Part shown: piece after piece, positions 32,917-42,504 of the stretch
Position numbering within the stretch: position 1 is the stretch's first letter
Layout of the letters: every line of letters begins with the position of its first letter
Assembly: GCF_005144585.1 (NCBI RefSeq)
Contig: NZ_SSMQ01000038.1
Location: 1-64,000 of the forward strand
Reading direction: 5' to 3'
Origin: Polyangium fumosum
GTDB lineage: Bacteria > Myxococcota_A > Polyangia > Polyangiales > Polyangiaceae
DNA: 64,000 bases
Program-made: the position numbers and the translations under genes
The notes under the pieces: model-generated
What the model saw: only the letters and a program-made list of their open reading frames with translations
The model's database searches: none
Told to the model about the DNA's origin: nothing

Positions 32917-35049
32917 CTAGGGGGATGGTGCAATCTCGGAGGCGAGCTTCACGAGCTTGGCGACATCGTCCGGACGGTCGGCCGAGAGGTCTTTCGTCTC
33001 GCGCGGGTCAGCTTCGAGATCGAAGAGGAAGTTTCGGTTCTGCTTCTTGCGCTCAATCACCATGAGCTTGAGGGGCCAATCGATCAAGGCGACCCGCTTC
33101 GAGGCATACGCGAGCACGGGAGGACGACGCGGCGTGTTCGCTTCGAGGCGCGCGTGAGGCAGGAGCGAGATGCCCGAAACGCCGTCCAGCGGGGCGTTGC
33201 CCAGGGCAAGCACCGTGGGAGCGACGTCGAGCGTGCTGACCGCGCCTTCGGCAAATCGACCAGGACGTCCTCCGGGCAAGGCGACGACGAGAGGCACGCG
33301 GATCATCTCTTCGTAGAGCTCGGAGCCGTGCCCCTTCTCGCCGTGCTCGTCGAAGCCCTCGCCGTGGGAGCCGTGGACGACCCACGCGACGCGCGAGGCG
33401 CGGCTCCACTTCGAGACGAACGCCGCGATCTGCCCGATCTGCTTGTCGACGAAGGCGATCTCGCCGTCGTAGAGGCCCGGCTGGCCCCGGCCGAAGCGCA
33501 GGCCCGCGTGCTCGAGGTACCGCTCGTGCGCGTCGAAGAGGTGGATCCAGAGGAAGATCGGCGCGTCCTTCTTGCCGAGGTCTTCGAGGACGGAGAGGGC
33601 CGCGCGCGTGGCGAGCGCGCCGGTGACGCTGCGCTCGGGGTGCTCCTCGCGATAGACGGGCTCGAAGCGATCGAAGCCCTGCGCGAAGCCACGATCCTCG
33701 CTGAGCCACGTGAACGAGACGACCGCGGCCGTCGCGTACCCGGCCCGCTTCATGCGCTCGGCGACCGTGTCGATTTCATCGGCCAGCGTGGGCCACTCGC
33801 GGCGGTTGTGCGGGGTCTGCGAGAGAGGTTTGCCCGAGACGAGCGGCGCGAGCGCGCGCTGGGTGTCGCTGCCCGTGGCGTACGCATGGTCGAAGACGAC
33901 GCCCTTCGCGGCGAGCTCTTCGAGGTGCGGCGTGGTCTTCTGGTCGTAGCCGTACACGCTCGTATGATCGGCGCGCACGGTGTCGAGCGTGATGAGCAGG
34001 ATGTCCGGGCGTGAAGGATCGAGCGCCTTGCCCGCAGGCGCAGACGCAGGCGCAGGCGCGGCAGGCGCAGGCGAACCCGAGGACGGGGGCGGCGCAGCGC
34101 CCGGGGCGGCGGGGGCCTTCGGCGGCGGCTCGGCGCGCGGCGTGTCGGCGCCGCTGCAGTCCTGATCGATGCCGTCGCCGGGCACGTCCTCGGCGCCGGG
34201 GTGACGGCGAGGATCTCCTTCGTCGCAATCGCCGCCGCCGAAATGCGCGCCCATGCCGTCGCCGTCGCGATCGGTCCAGCGCTCGAGGGCCGAGAGCATC
34301 GTCGCCGCGAGGCCGCCGCCCGCCTGCACCGCGCGCCCGAGCGGCGGATACGATTCGAGGCGCGCCGAGGCCGCGATCATGACGACCGCCGCGAACGGGA
34401 CGCCGAACGCGGAGGCGAGCTTGAGGAGTTTGTCGCTCAGCTCGATCGAGGCGACGAGCGCGGTCGCGAGGACGGCGATCGCGAGGTCGACGAGCGCCGC
34501 GCTCACGGACGCCGCGCCCGCGCCGCCCGACGCGCGGTACAGCCAAGCCGCGACGACGAGCAGCGGCAGGACCGAGACGACGGCGCCGCCCGCCGCGACG
34601 TAGAGCGGGCGAACGCCGCGCGCGACGAGCCCCTGGCCAGCCTCGACCATGCGACGCGCGACGAGGGCGCAGGCGACCACGACGAACGCGCCGAGCATGC
34701 CGAACGTGGCGCCGCCGAGGCCACGATGGTGCGTGAGGGCCTTCAGCAGCCCCGCGAGGACCGCGAGCGCCGGGAGCGCGAGGCCGATCCAGAGCGCGAT
34801 CCCGAGCGCCGCCGTGGGCCCGGCGCCCGCGCCGATCACGCCCCGCAGGCCACGCCCCGCGGCGCGCAGGAGCACGATGGAGAGCGTGACGACGGGCAGG
34901 AGCGCCGCCGTTCCCACGAGCAAGCCGTCGAGGAGCGTCCCGCCCGCGCCGCTCGTCCGGAGCGCGGTGGGCACGGCCGAAAACGCCGCGACCGCGAGCG
35001 CGAGCACGCACGCCTCCCCGAGGCGCATCGTCCAGCCGGTTTTCGTCAT
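32917..35049 (-). CDS. Polytopic sulfatase-like protein with degenerate active site
   Basis: A 710-residue protein. Residues about 8-310 hold several membrane helices. A Ca-binding-like D-rich loop (DRDGDGMGAHFGGGDCDEGD) and a Pro/Ala linker follow, then an outward-facing sulfatase/alkaline-phosphatase-superfamily domain from about residue 365 (ILLITLDTVRADHTSVYGY). The usual C/S-x-P-x-R nucleophile motif is replaced by SDTQR. The usual DHGE metal-binding motif reads GSHGEGFDEHG, so the Asp ligand is lost. The enzyme may be inactive or act differently. It starts at ATG 35049 without a clear ribosome site and heads the run with the FGE-like gene. Confidence 0.78.
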   Translation of the reverse strand: MTKTGWTMRLGEACVLALAVAAFSAVPTALRTSGAGGTLLDGLLVGTAALLPVVTLSIVLLRAAGRGLRGVIGAGAGPTAALGIALWIGLALPALAVLAGLLKALTHHRGLGGATFGMLGAFVVVACALVARRMVEAGQGLVARGVRPLYVAAGGAVVSVLPLLVVAAWLYRASGGAGAASVSAALVDLAIAVLATALVASIELSDKLLKLASAFGVPFAAVVMIAASARLESYPPLGRAVQAGGGLAATMLSALERWTDRDGDGMGAHFGGGDCDEGDPRRHPGAEDVPGDGIDQDCSGADTPRAEPPPKAPAAPGAAPPPSSGSPAPAAPAPASAPAGKALDPSRPDILLITLDTVRADHTSVYGYDQKTTPHLEELAAKGVVFDHAYATGSDTQRALAPLVSGKPLSQTPHNRREWPTLADEIDTVAERMKRAGYATAAVVSFTWLSEDRGFAQGFDRFEPVYREEHPERSVTGALATRAALSVLEDLGKKDAPIFLWIHLFDAHERYLEHAGLRFGRGQPGLYDGEIAFVDKQIGQIAAFVSKWSRASRVAWVVHGSHGEGFDEHGEKGHGSELYEEMIRVPLVVALPGGRPGRFAEGAVSTLDVAPTVLALGNAPLDGVSGISLLPHARLEANTPRRPPVLAYASKRVALIDWPLKLMVIERKKQNRNFLFDLEADPRETKDLSADRPDDVAKLVKLASEIAPSP

Positions 35050-35173
35050 GCGAGGCGGAGGTGGGTGCGGGTGGGGCCCATGACGCCGAGGGCGTAGCAC
35101 CAGGCCACGGAGCCGAAAAGACGAAACCGGCGCGGCACGGGAAGGCCGAGATCCAGCGGGCGGCCGGAAAAAC

Positions 35174-36433
35174 TCAAGGCCCCGCGGGGCACGAAAGACC
35201 ACACACCGCGGCGACCTGCCCGACGCAGTTGTCGTCCCAGGTCGCGCAGCAGCAATACGGATCGTTCGCGCAGATCGCCCGGATGCACTGGATCTCGACC
35301 GCGCTCTCGTTGCAGCTCGTCGGGGTCAGCGCCTCGCCGGGCTGGCAGATGCTGTGGTTGCAGCCGGAGTTCTTGCAGCACGCGCCGGCGTTGCAGATGC
35401 CCGCGCAGCACTCCGAGGCCTTCGAGCAGGGGCTGCCCTCCTGCCTGCACTGCCCGCACTGGCCGTTGATGCAGACGCCGCTGCAGCAGGAGTAGCTCTC
35501 GTAGCAGCCCTCGCCGTCGTTCGCGCACTGGCACGTGCCCTGGCAGTGCAGGGTGCAGCACTCGTCGTCGAAGCCGCAGTTCTGGCCGGTCTCGGTGCAC
35601 GACGAGGGCTCCACGCAGCGCTCGAGGCCGGGCTTGCAGAAGAGGTCGCCGCAGCACGGATCGGGCCCCGTCGGGGAGCAAGGCGCCGAGAGCGGGAGGC
35701 AGCCCGCGTCGCCGCAGATGCCGAGCGCCTCGTCGCAGCCGGCGGCGTTGCAGCACTCGCCGTCCGCGAGGCAAGGCGCGTCGTTCTGCGTGCAGGCGGG
35801 CTGGGTGCACGTGCCCTGGGTGCAGAGGCCCGAGCAGCAGTCGACGTCGGCCATGCAGCTAAACCCATCGGGGAAGCAGGTGTCCTCGCTGCACACGCCC
35901 GAGGCGAGGCACACGCCGCTGCAGCACTCGAAGCTCTCGGCGCAGGGCTCTCCGGATACGACACACGGGGTGCCGCCGCAGGTCGGCGGATCGCCTTCGC
36001 ACTTGCCAGTGCAGCAGTCGACGTCGGACGCGCAGGACGAGCCCGTGGTCTGGCAACAGCTCTGCCGACTGCAGACGGCGAGGCCGCCCGAGAAGCCGCA
36101 GCACTGCTCGTTCGTCGTGCAGCTCTGCCGAGGGTCGCGGCAGATCGGGGGCATGTCGAGGCAACGGCGCGCGGACTTGCAGTCCACGAGGCATTTGGAG
36201 AGCCCATCGAGGAAGCTCTCCTTGCCCTCGGCCGTCGCCACCGCGAGCTGCGAGCTCACGTGGCCCTGGCACTTGGCGAAGCCCGCCTCGCCGTAACAAC
36301 GCTCGAGCAAATCACAGAGCACCACGGGCGCGGAGGCGTACCCGTCGAGGTCGAGGACGCCGAGGCAGCTCGCGGCGCCGAACGAGAAGAGCGCGGCGAG
36401 GAGCACGCCGAGCACGCGGCGAGGCCGGATCAT
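35174..36433 (-). CDS. Cys-rich knottin-like lipoprotein, paralogue of the next
   Basis: A 419-residue lipoprotein (lipobox GAASC) in which the lipid Cys is followed by LGVLDLDGY. A short domain (about 40-105) leads into at least nine Cys-rich units with the pattern C-x5-C-x4/5-CC-x3/4-C, such as CASDVDCCTGKC and CMADVDCCSGLC, like disulfide-knot repeats. It ends with CCCATWDDNCVG. It probably sits on the outer surface, held by many disulfides. Sixty bases separate it from the upstream lipoprotein. Confidence 0.78.
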   Translation of the reverse strand: MIRPRRVLGVLLAALFSFGAASCLGVLDLDGYASAPVVLCDLLERCYGEAGFAKCQGHVSSQLAVATAEGKESFLDGLSKCLVDCKSARRCLDMPPICRDPRQSCTTNEQCCGFSGGLAVCSRQSCCQTTGSSCASDVDCCTGKCEGDPPTCGGTPCVVSGEPCAESFECCSGVCLASGVCSEDTCFPDGFSCMADVDCCSGLCTQGTCTQPACTQNDAPCLADGECCNAAGCDEALGICGDAGCLPLSAPCSPTGPDPCCGDLFCKPGLERCVEPSSCTETGQNCGFDDECCTLHCQGTCQCANDGEGCYESYSCCSGVCINGQCGQCRQEGSPCSKASECCAGICNAGACCKNSGCNHSICQPGEALTPTSCNESAVEIQCIRAICANDPYCCCATWDDNCVGQVAAVCGLSCPAGP

Positions 36434-36493
36434 GGCGCTTCGAGAGGACGAAGGTTCGCGGCGAGGCGATCCGGCATGCACGTGCGGGTCCCC

Positions 36494-37099
36494 CTAAGGT
36501 TTGTCGCTGAAGCACGCGTCGAGCGATGGCTTGCAGCTCTTTTCGAGGCACGAGTGACACGTGTCCTGCGGATCAGCCGTGAGCAGCTCGATGTTCTGGC
36601 AAAACCCGGTGCAGTCGTCCGTGCACAGGGAGCACGCGCAGTCGCGCAGCTCCTTGAGGCGCCCCCGGCCGAGCGCGCACTCGTACGTCATGCCGTCGCC
36701 CTGCGCGGTGGCGAGCTCGAAGCAGGTGCGGCACGTCTGGCAGGTGTCCGAGCTCGAGCACGCGAGCACCGAGTTGTTCCACGGGCAGCACTCGCACCCG
36801 GGCCTCTCGCCCTGGCAGCCGGGGATCGCGGCGTAGCACTCGGCCGCGTGCTCGCAGATCGTGCCGCACTGCTTCTTTTCAAACGTGTCGAGGAACGCCG
36901 TGCGCTCTCCCTCCGAAGCCGCCGAGATGCGCGCCTGCGCGCTCGCCGCGCACGACGCGACCTGCTCGAAGCCGGGGCACGTGCAGAGCGAGGCCGCGGC
37001 GTCCTGGTAGCCCTCTAGATCGAGGACGGTCGCGCACCCGCCGATGAGGCCGAACACGACGAGGAGCGCGCTGATCCTCGCGCCGAGGGGCCGCTTCAC
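36494..37099 (-). CDS. Cys-rich lipoprotein with the LDLEGY motif
   Basis: A 201-residue lipoprotein (lipobox LIGGC). Right after the lipid Cys it reads ATVLDLEGYQDAAASLC, closely like LGVLDLDGYASAPVVLC of the downstream protein. The next stretch, with EGERTAFLDTFEKKQCGTICEHAAEC, also matches (EGKESFLDGLSKCLVDCKSARRC). The remainder is Cys-rich. It starts at GTG 37099, which overlaps the stop of the preceding TPR gene as GTGA. Confidence 0.75.
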   Translation of the reverse strand: MKRPLGARISALLVVFGLIGGCATVLDLEGYQDAAASLCTCPGFEQVASCAASAQARISAASEGERTAFLDTFEKKQCGTICEHAAECYAAIPGCQGERPGCECCPWNNSVLACSSSDTCQTCRTCFELATAQGDGMTYECALGRGRLKELRDCACSLCTDDCTGFCQNIELLTADPQDTCHSCLEKSCKPSLDACFSDKP

Positions 37100-38166
37100 A
37101 ACGCGCCCCCCACGACGAGGCCGCCGCCGTTCGGCCCGGCCCAAGGGGCCACCCACATCGGGCGCGGGACGACGACGCCCGTCGCGGGGCGCGGCGACGG
37201 AGCCGCCGGGGGCGCCGTGATGAGGAGCGTGATGCCGACGGCCGCTGCGACGATGCCGCCGAGGCCGATCCACTGCCCTGCCTCGGCGAACGTCTGCGCC
37301 GAGGAAATCGCGGCGAGACCGTCGGGCGTGCAGAACTTGTTCACGCAGGCCGACCTGTCGCTCGCGGCGCCGCGCTTGGCGAGCGCCACGCCTTCGAGCG
37401 CGCCGGCGGCGATGAGCGCCGCGGCGCCGAAGCCGCCGACGACGAGCCCCGCGACGCGCTGCTTGCTCGACCCCGGCGGCGGAGGCGGCGGCGGCTCGAC
37501 GACCTTCACCTTGCGCGGGTTCGCCTTGTCGAGCGCCTCGATGTCGAGCGTGAGCTCGGTGCGAGCGCCTTCTTGCGTGATGCGCACGCGCTCTTCCTTG
37601 AGCTTCATGCCGTCGTCACGCAGGACGAGGAGGTCGTGCTCGGCCGGATCCGCGGGCAGCTCCACGCCGAAGACCGCGGGCGCGAGCTTCACCTGGTCCC
37701 ACAGAATGTCCACGCCCGGGACCTCGTTCTGCACGTTGATGACGACCTTCGGCAGCTTCGGGAAGAGCGCGTCGCGGCGGCTCCTGGCGAAGTCGGCGCG
37801 TTTGTCCCCGTCGCGCAGCGCCTTCTCCATGGCCTCGCCCCACGTCGACCACGCCGTCGCGGTGCGGCCGAACTTCTCGTAACAATCGGCGAGGTTGAGC
37901 AGCGTGCCGAGCGTCGGATCGAGCTTGTAGCTCGCGTCGAACTTGGGGCACGCCTCCGCGAAGTTCTTCTCGCTCATGAGCTTCTTCGCGGCCTGGAACA
38001 AGGCGTCGGCGGCGGCCGGATCGTTCGCCCGCGCGACGGACGAACCGAGCACGAGCCCGAGGCCGAGGGCGGCGGCCGAACCCACGCGCAACGCGGCACC
38101 GCGCGCTCGTGACGCGCGTGGCGTTGTCCGACCAGGCAGTGGGCCCTGCATGCGAGAGTGTTCCAT
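37096..38166 (-). CDS. Exported TPR protein with a C-terminal membrane region
   Basis: A 356-residue protein with an N-terminal export signal ending near SSVARA. TPR-like helices follow (AADALFQAAKKLMSEKNFAEACPKFDASYKLDP, then GTLLNLADCYEKFGRTATAWSTW). A beta-rich PEGA-like region (VPGVDILWDQVKL) leads to a Pro run and two hydrophobic segments. This layout is frequent in myxobacterial genomes beside kinases. The start could be ATG 38166 or ATG 38151; neither has a strong ribosome site. It is coupled to the downstream lipoprotein by a four-base overlap. Confidence 0.78.
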   Translation of the reverse strand: MEHSRMQGPLPGRTTPRASRARGAALRVGSAAALGLGLVLGSSVARANDPAAADALFQAAKKLMSEKNFAEACPKFDASYKLDPTLGTLLNLADCYEKFGRTATAWSTWGEAMEKALRDGDKRADFARSRRDALFPKLPKVVINVQNEVPGVDILWDQVKLAPAVFGVELPADPAEHDLLVLRDDGMKLKEERVRITQEGARTELTLDIEALDKANPRKVKVVEPPPPPPPGSSKQRVAGLVVGGFGAAALIAAGALEGVALAKRGAASDRSACVNKFCTPDGLAAISSAQTFAEAGQWIGLGGIVAAAVGITLLITAPPAAPSPRPATGVVVPRPMWVAPWAGPNGGGLVVGGAL

Positions 38167-38262
38167 CCGAGAAGACCGCCCCCGAGGGAGCAGGATCGTT
38201 CGCACTTCAGCGTACCCTATACCCCAGCTCCCCGGGGAAGCCGAAGAAACGGTAGGCGCGCC

Positions 38263-39798
38263 TCAGTGCCGCCCCGAGAGCGGATCGAACGGCTTGTTGT
38301 TGCGCGGACCCACGGTCCCCTTGAACGGGTAGGTCGTCGTCGCGGTCGGGTGGGGAAACGGCGGTCTCGTGGTCGCCGTGGGCGCAGCGTCTCCCACCCC
38401 CGCGTCCGCGATCTGCGGGTGCGTCGACGTGGACGAGGGCGGCGGCGTCGGGTTCATCACAGTGTGCTGCGCGTCGTTGAGCGGCACCACCGTGACCAGC
38501 AGCGGCGGCGCGGTCGACTTCACGTCGGGCGAGGCGGGCCGCATGCTCGGGTCCTCCGCGCTCATCAGCGGAGCACGCAGGAACCAGAGCACCGCGCCTC
38601 CGAGCGACGCGCCCACGAGGAGCGCGACGGCCGCGGCGCGCAGGACCCTGGTTTTGCGCGACGGCGCGGTGCCGAGCTTCATGCCCGTGAGCGTGAGCGG
38701 CCCGGCGGAGCTCTTGCGCTGCGTCTCCTGCGGCGTGAGCATGGGCGGCGCAGGATCGGTGGGCGGAGGCTCGCCGAGCAGGCTGAGCTGCGAGGCGCTG
38801 AGCGTCGAGGCCGCCGCCGTGGACGCGGGCGGGGTGAGGAGCTTCGAGTCGATGATGAAGCGCCCGGTGATCCGATCCGGTCCGCTGCCCGGGCCGGGGA
38901 ACGTCTCGATCACGCCGAGCGACTTTGCGAGCGCGGTGACCGCCTCGCCGGCCGAGGCGTAGCGCTTCTTCACGTCGCGCGCGCAGCACACGGCGAACCA
39001 GTCGTCGTAGTCGTGGCCGAAGGGCGCGCCGTGCTCGCTCGGCACGGGCATGGGCTCGTACGCGATCTGCGCGATCAAGTGCGTGATCGTCTCGGCCGTC
39101 CAGATGTCGCGGGCCGTGAGGAGGCGGTGCGCGATGAGCCCGAGGGCCCAGACATCCGTTTGACCACAAATCTTCGACGACTCGCCTTTCGCCTGCTCGG
39201 GCGACATGAAGAGCGGCGTGCCGAAGATCTGGCCCGTCGTGGTCGCGGCCGCACGGACGAGCTCGCGCGAGGCCTCGCCCGTGAGTTTGGCGATGCCGAA
39301 GTCGAGGATCTTGATGCAGGGCGTGCCGTCCTCGCGCGTCGTGAGAAACAGGTTCTCGGGCTTGAGATCGCGGTGGACGATGCCGAGGGCGTGGGCTTTG
39401 TCGAGCGCGCGGGCCGCCTGGCGCAGGTAGAGGACCACGTCGGTCGGCGGGATCGGCCCCACGCGCTCGATGCGCTGATCGAGGTCCTCACCGCGCAGGT
39501 ACTCCATCACGAGGAAGGGCGCGCCGTTCAGGTTCGCCGCGATGTCCGCGTCGGTCACGCGGACGACGTGATCGCTGTTGATCCGCGCCGGCGTGCGCGC
39601 CTCGCGACGGAAGCGCTCGAGCGCCACGGCGTCCGAGATCACGGCCGAGTGCAGGATCTTGAGGGCGAGCTGTTCGTCCGTGTGGACGTGCTCGACGAGG
39701 AACACCGAGCCCATGCCGCCGCGCCCGAGCTGGCGCACGACGCGGTACCGATCGGCGATGACGGTGCCGGGCTTGATGTTCTCGGCGGGGTTACTCAC
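38263..39798 (-). CDS. Membrane-anchored Ser/Thr protein kinase
   Basis: A 511-residue Hanks-type kinase: glycine loop GRGGMG (25-30), K47 in [12 protein letters not shown] (142-149), DFG (166-168), and [10 protein letters not shown] in the activation segment. The catalytic domain is followed by a linker and one membrane helix near residue 400. A Pro/Thr-rich outer tail has no recognisable domain. It shares direction with the TPR protein, 96 bases downstream. Substrates are unknown. Confidence 0.92.
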   Translation of the reverse strand: MSNPAENIKPGTVIADRYRVVRQLGRGGMGSVFLVEHVHTDEQLALKILHSAVISDAVALERFRREARTPARINSDHVVRVTDADIAANLNGAPFLVMEYLRGEDLDQRIERVGPIPPTDVVLYLRQAARALDKAHALGIVHRDLKPENLFLTTREDGTPCIKILDFGIAKLTGEASRELVRAAATTTGQIFGTPLFMSPEQAKGESSKICGQTDVWALGLIAHRLLTARDIWTAETITHLIAQIAYEPMPVPSEHGAPFGHDYDDWFAVCCARDVKKRYASAGEAVTALAKSLGVIETFPGPGSGPDRITGRFIIDSKLLTPPASTAAASTLSASQLSLLGEPPPTDPAPPMLTPQETQRKSSAGPLTLTGMKLGTAPSRKTRVLRAAAVALLVGASLGGAVLWFLRAPLMSAEDPSMRPASPDVKSTAPPLLVTVVPLNDAQHTVMNPTPPPSSTSTHPQIADAGVGDAAPTATTRPPFPHPTATTTYPFKGTVGPRNNKPFDPLSGRH

Positions 39799-39927
39799 TT
39801 GGCCCTTGGTTCCTCCGCTCCCTGCCTCCCCTGAAATTACACGGATCGAAGGGCCACCGCTACCGCGCGGTGCGTGCCCCGCGGAGGAGCCTCCGTCCCG
39901 GGCTTAGGACACCCAAAAAAGTAGCGA

Positions 39928-42459
39928 TCACTTGCACTTGGACGTCGCTTCGAGGGCCGCCCGCGCGAGCTCCCGCACGTTGCGCGGGACCTTCGGATCG
40001 AGGAGCGGCGCGAGCCTCGCGCGGAGATCCTGCGGTTTTATGTCCCCGAGCGCCGCGATCGCCGCCGCGCCGAGGGTGCGCTCCCTTTCGCTCATGGCGA
40101 CCGGCGTGTTCCGCGCGAGCTTCGTCCACGCGTCCACTTGGGAACGATCACACATCGCCGCGAGCGCCAGCATCGCCCGCGCGCGCACGTCGACAAACTC
40201 CTCGTCGTTCGCGGCGAGCTCGCGGATCGGGCCGAGGTAAGCCGTCGCCTGATGCGCGCCGAGGCCGTCGAGCGCGCGGCCGCGGACCTCCGGCGAGGCG
40301 TCGCCGAGCGCTGCGGCGAGCGCTGCGTCCCCGGCCTTCGTGCTCGGCATCTCGCCGAGGCCGCGCGCCGCGTTCGTCCGTACGAACGTGAACGGATCCT
40401 GCGCGAGCCGCTTGCCTAGCGTGGTCACGAGCGCCGCGGGCGGGGCCTCGTCCGATCGTCCACGCGCGCCGAGCGAAAGGACCACGGCGTCGCGCACGCG
40501 CACCTCCGGATCCTCGGACGCTTCGAGGAGCAAGGGCAAGAGCTGCGGCGCGCGGTACGCGACCTCGGCGGCGCGCATCCGCACGTGCCGATCGGGATCC
40601 TTGCGCAGCGCCGCCACGAGGAACGCCTCGGCGCCCTTGTCCCCGGCGCGCGCGAGATCGGCCGCGGGCCCGAGCAGGAGGTAGCGCGTGCGGAACGACG
40701 CGCCTTCCGTCGCCAGCGAGGCAAACGCTTCTCGCGCGCCCGGCACGAGGCCGATGCGCGCCCCGAGCGCGCGGAGCAGATCGATCCGCGCGACCTCGCT
40801 GCGCCCCGCGAACCGCTCCTTTTCGAGCTCCACGCCGAGCGCCCCGAGCGCCCGCTCACTCTTGGCCGCGTGCGCGAGCGAGCCGCGAAACTCGCGGCGG
40901 AGCGCGTCGTCCGGGATGGCGAGCGCATCCACGAGCAGGGGGATCGCCTCGGCCGGCGCGATGAGCGAGAGCTCGGATGCGGCCTCGATCCGGACCTTGC
41001 CTTCGCCCTTCGCCACGAGCTCCGCGAGCGAAGCGGCCGACGCGCGCCCGCAGCGGCGCAGGCGATCCCGCGCGTGCACGAGCGCCGGCTCCTCGGGGGC
41101 GTGCTTCGGGCGCTTCTTTTCGAGCTCGGCTTGCATCACGCGTGTCCAAAACGGCGCCTGGTCGGCGCACGGGGCCGCGTCGATCACGCCCTCGGCGAGC
41201 TGCTTGCCGGCGTCGTCGAGCTTGTCGTAGCCCTGGATCGTCGCCTTCACCGCGGCGCTGCCGCCCCGCGCGAGCAGCGCCGCCGCGCCCTTCGACCTTT
41301 CACTCCCGCCCGCGAGCGCGCCCACGAGCGCCTCGGGCGAGCTCTCGTCGAACGCTGTGCGCGCCGTGATCTCGGCGATCGTCACGCGCGCGTCCGCCGC
41401 GCTCTCCGGCGCGTATGCCGCATCGAGCACGACCGACAAGCACGTGGCCGCGATCGGCGCGGGGAGCTTCACCTCGTACCGCGCGCCTGCCTTCTTGAAC
41501 GCGTCCTCCGGGAAGCTCACCTCGTAGAGTTTTTCCGGCGTGGCGAGATAGATCCTCTTCGGCGCGACGCCGCCGGCCACTTCGGCCTTCGGCGGGCGCA
41601 CGACGATGTCGAGCGACGTGATCGGCACCTCGCTCGCCGACGAGAACGTCACGAACTCGCCGCGCCCCGGCCCTGTTTTCGCCTCGGACCACGTCGTCTC
41701 TGGATCCCCGTCCGTCAGCGTCGCGAACGATTTTCCCACCGCGCTCGACGCCGTGCGCGCCACGAGGAGCGGCACGAGCGGCCGGGGTTTGTCCCCGGGC
41801 GCGGGGGGCGCCACGAGCTTCGTCGCCTCCGCGCGCTCCTTGCCGGAAAGGTTCTGCACGCTCGCGCCGCGCTTCAGCGTCATCGTCTGCGGATCGACCT
41901 CGCGCGCCGAGACGAGCGCGGGCCGGCCGCACACCGTGACGTCATCGCGCTGCTCGCCCACCACGATCCGGACGCCTTTCTCCAGCGGCTCTTCGACGAG
42001 CACGGACACACGCTCCTCGCCGTGTTCGCCCTTCGCGAGGCCCGTGAAGCCGGTCCACAGCGTGATCGGCGCGTCACCTTTGCCCGCGAGCGGCGCGGCG
42101 AGCAGCGCCACGAAGCTCGCGCCGCCGGCGCCTCCGCCGGCGACGACACGCACGATCTGCCGCCCGCCCGCGAGCGTCCTCGTCTCGAGCTTCGCGCCCT
42201 TCGCGACGAGATCGAGGGCCCCGCCAGGAAGCTCGATCGTCGCGCCCGACGCCGCGTCGCAGTCGGCCTCCTTCGCACAGACGCGCGCGACGATGCCCGC
42301 CTTCGACGCGCGCACGGCCAGCGCTTGCTGCCCGGCCACAGCGGGGGCGACGATCGAATCCTTGGAGGTGCCTGGTTCGGGCGCTGCTTCGGACGTCGCG
42401 AGGACGAGCGTGCCTGTGGCGAGCGTGACGAGGGCGGGGAGCGCTGTGCGGAGCCGCAT
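39928..42459 (-). CDS. Exported HEAT-repeat protein
   Basis: An 843-residue secreted or periplasmic protein with a signal peptide ending near SEAA. Residues about 20-360 are beta-rich and unassigned, including a discoidin-like stretch (TLTDGDPETTWSEAKTG). The rest is helical HEAT-type repeats (for example VRIEAASELSLIAPAEAIPLLVDAL, ASPEVRGRALDGLG and VDVRARAMLALAAM). HEAT arrays make protein-binding solenoids. The 129-base gap downstream contains a CGGAGG/CCTCCG stem (39882-39895) and an A-run, but no convincing terminator. Confidence 0.8.
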   Translation of the reverse strand: MRLRTALPALVTLATGTLVLATSEAAPEPGTSKDSIVAPAVAGQQALAVRASKAGIVARVCAKEADCDAASGATIELPGGALDLVAKGAKLETRTLAGGRQIVRVVAGGGAGGASFVALLAAPLAGKGDAPITLWTGFTGLAKGEHGEERVSVLVEEPLEKGVRIVVGEQRDDVTVCGRPALVSAREVDPQTMTLKRGASVQNLSGKERAEATKLVAPPAPGDKPRPLVPLLVARTASSAVGKSFATLTDGDPETTWSEAKTGPGRGEFVTFSSASEVPITSLDIVVRPPKAEVAGGVAPKRIYLATPEKLYEVSFPEDAFKKAGARYEVKLPAPIAATCLSVVLDAAYAPESAADARVTIAEITARTAFDESSPEALVGALAGGSERSKGAAALLARGGSAAVKATIQGYDKLDDAGKQLAEGVIDAAPCADQAPFWTRVMQAELEKKRPKHAPEEPALVHARDRLRRCGRASAASLAELVAKGEGKVRIEAASELSLIAPAEAIPLLVDALAIPDDALRREFRGSLAHAAKSERALGALGVELEKERFAGRSEVARIDLLRALGARIGLVPGAREAFASLATEGASFRTRYLLLGPAADLARAGDKGAEAFLVAALRKDPDRHVRMRAAEVAYRAPQLLPLLLEASEDPEVRVRDAVVLSLGARGRSDEAPPAALVTTLGKRLAQDPFTFVRTNAARGLGEMPSTKAGDAALAAALGDASPEVRGRALDGLGAHQATAYLGPIRELAANDEEFVDVRARAMLALAAMCDRSQVDAWTKLARNTPVAMSERERTLGAAAIAALGDIKPQDLRARLAPLLDPKVPRNVRELARAALEATSKCK

Positions 42460-42504
42460 GCCCGCATCCTTGCCGCGGTGGGGCCAGCGCTGCAACGGCC
42501 GTGG

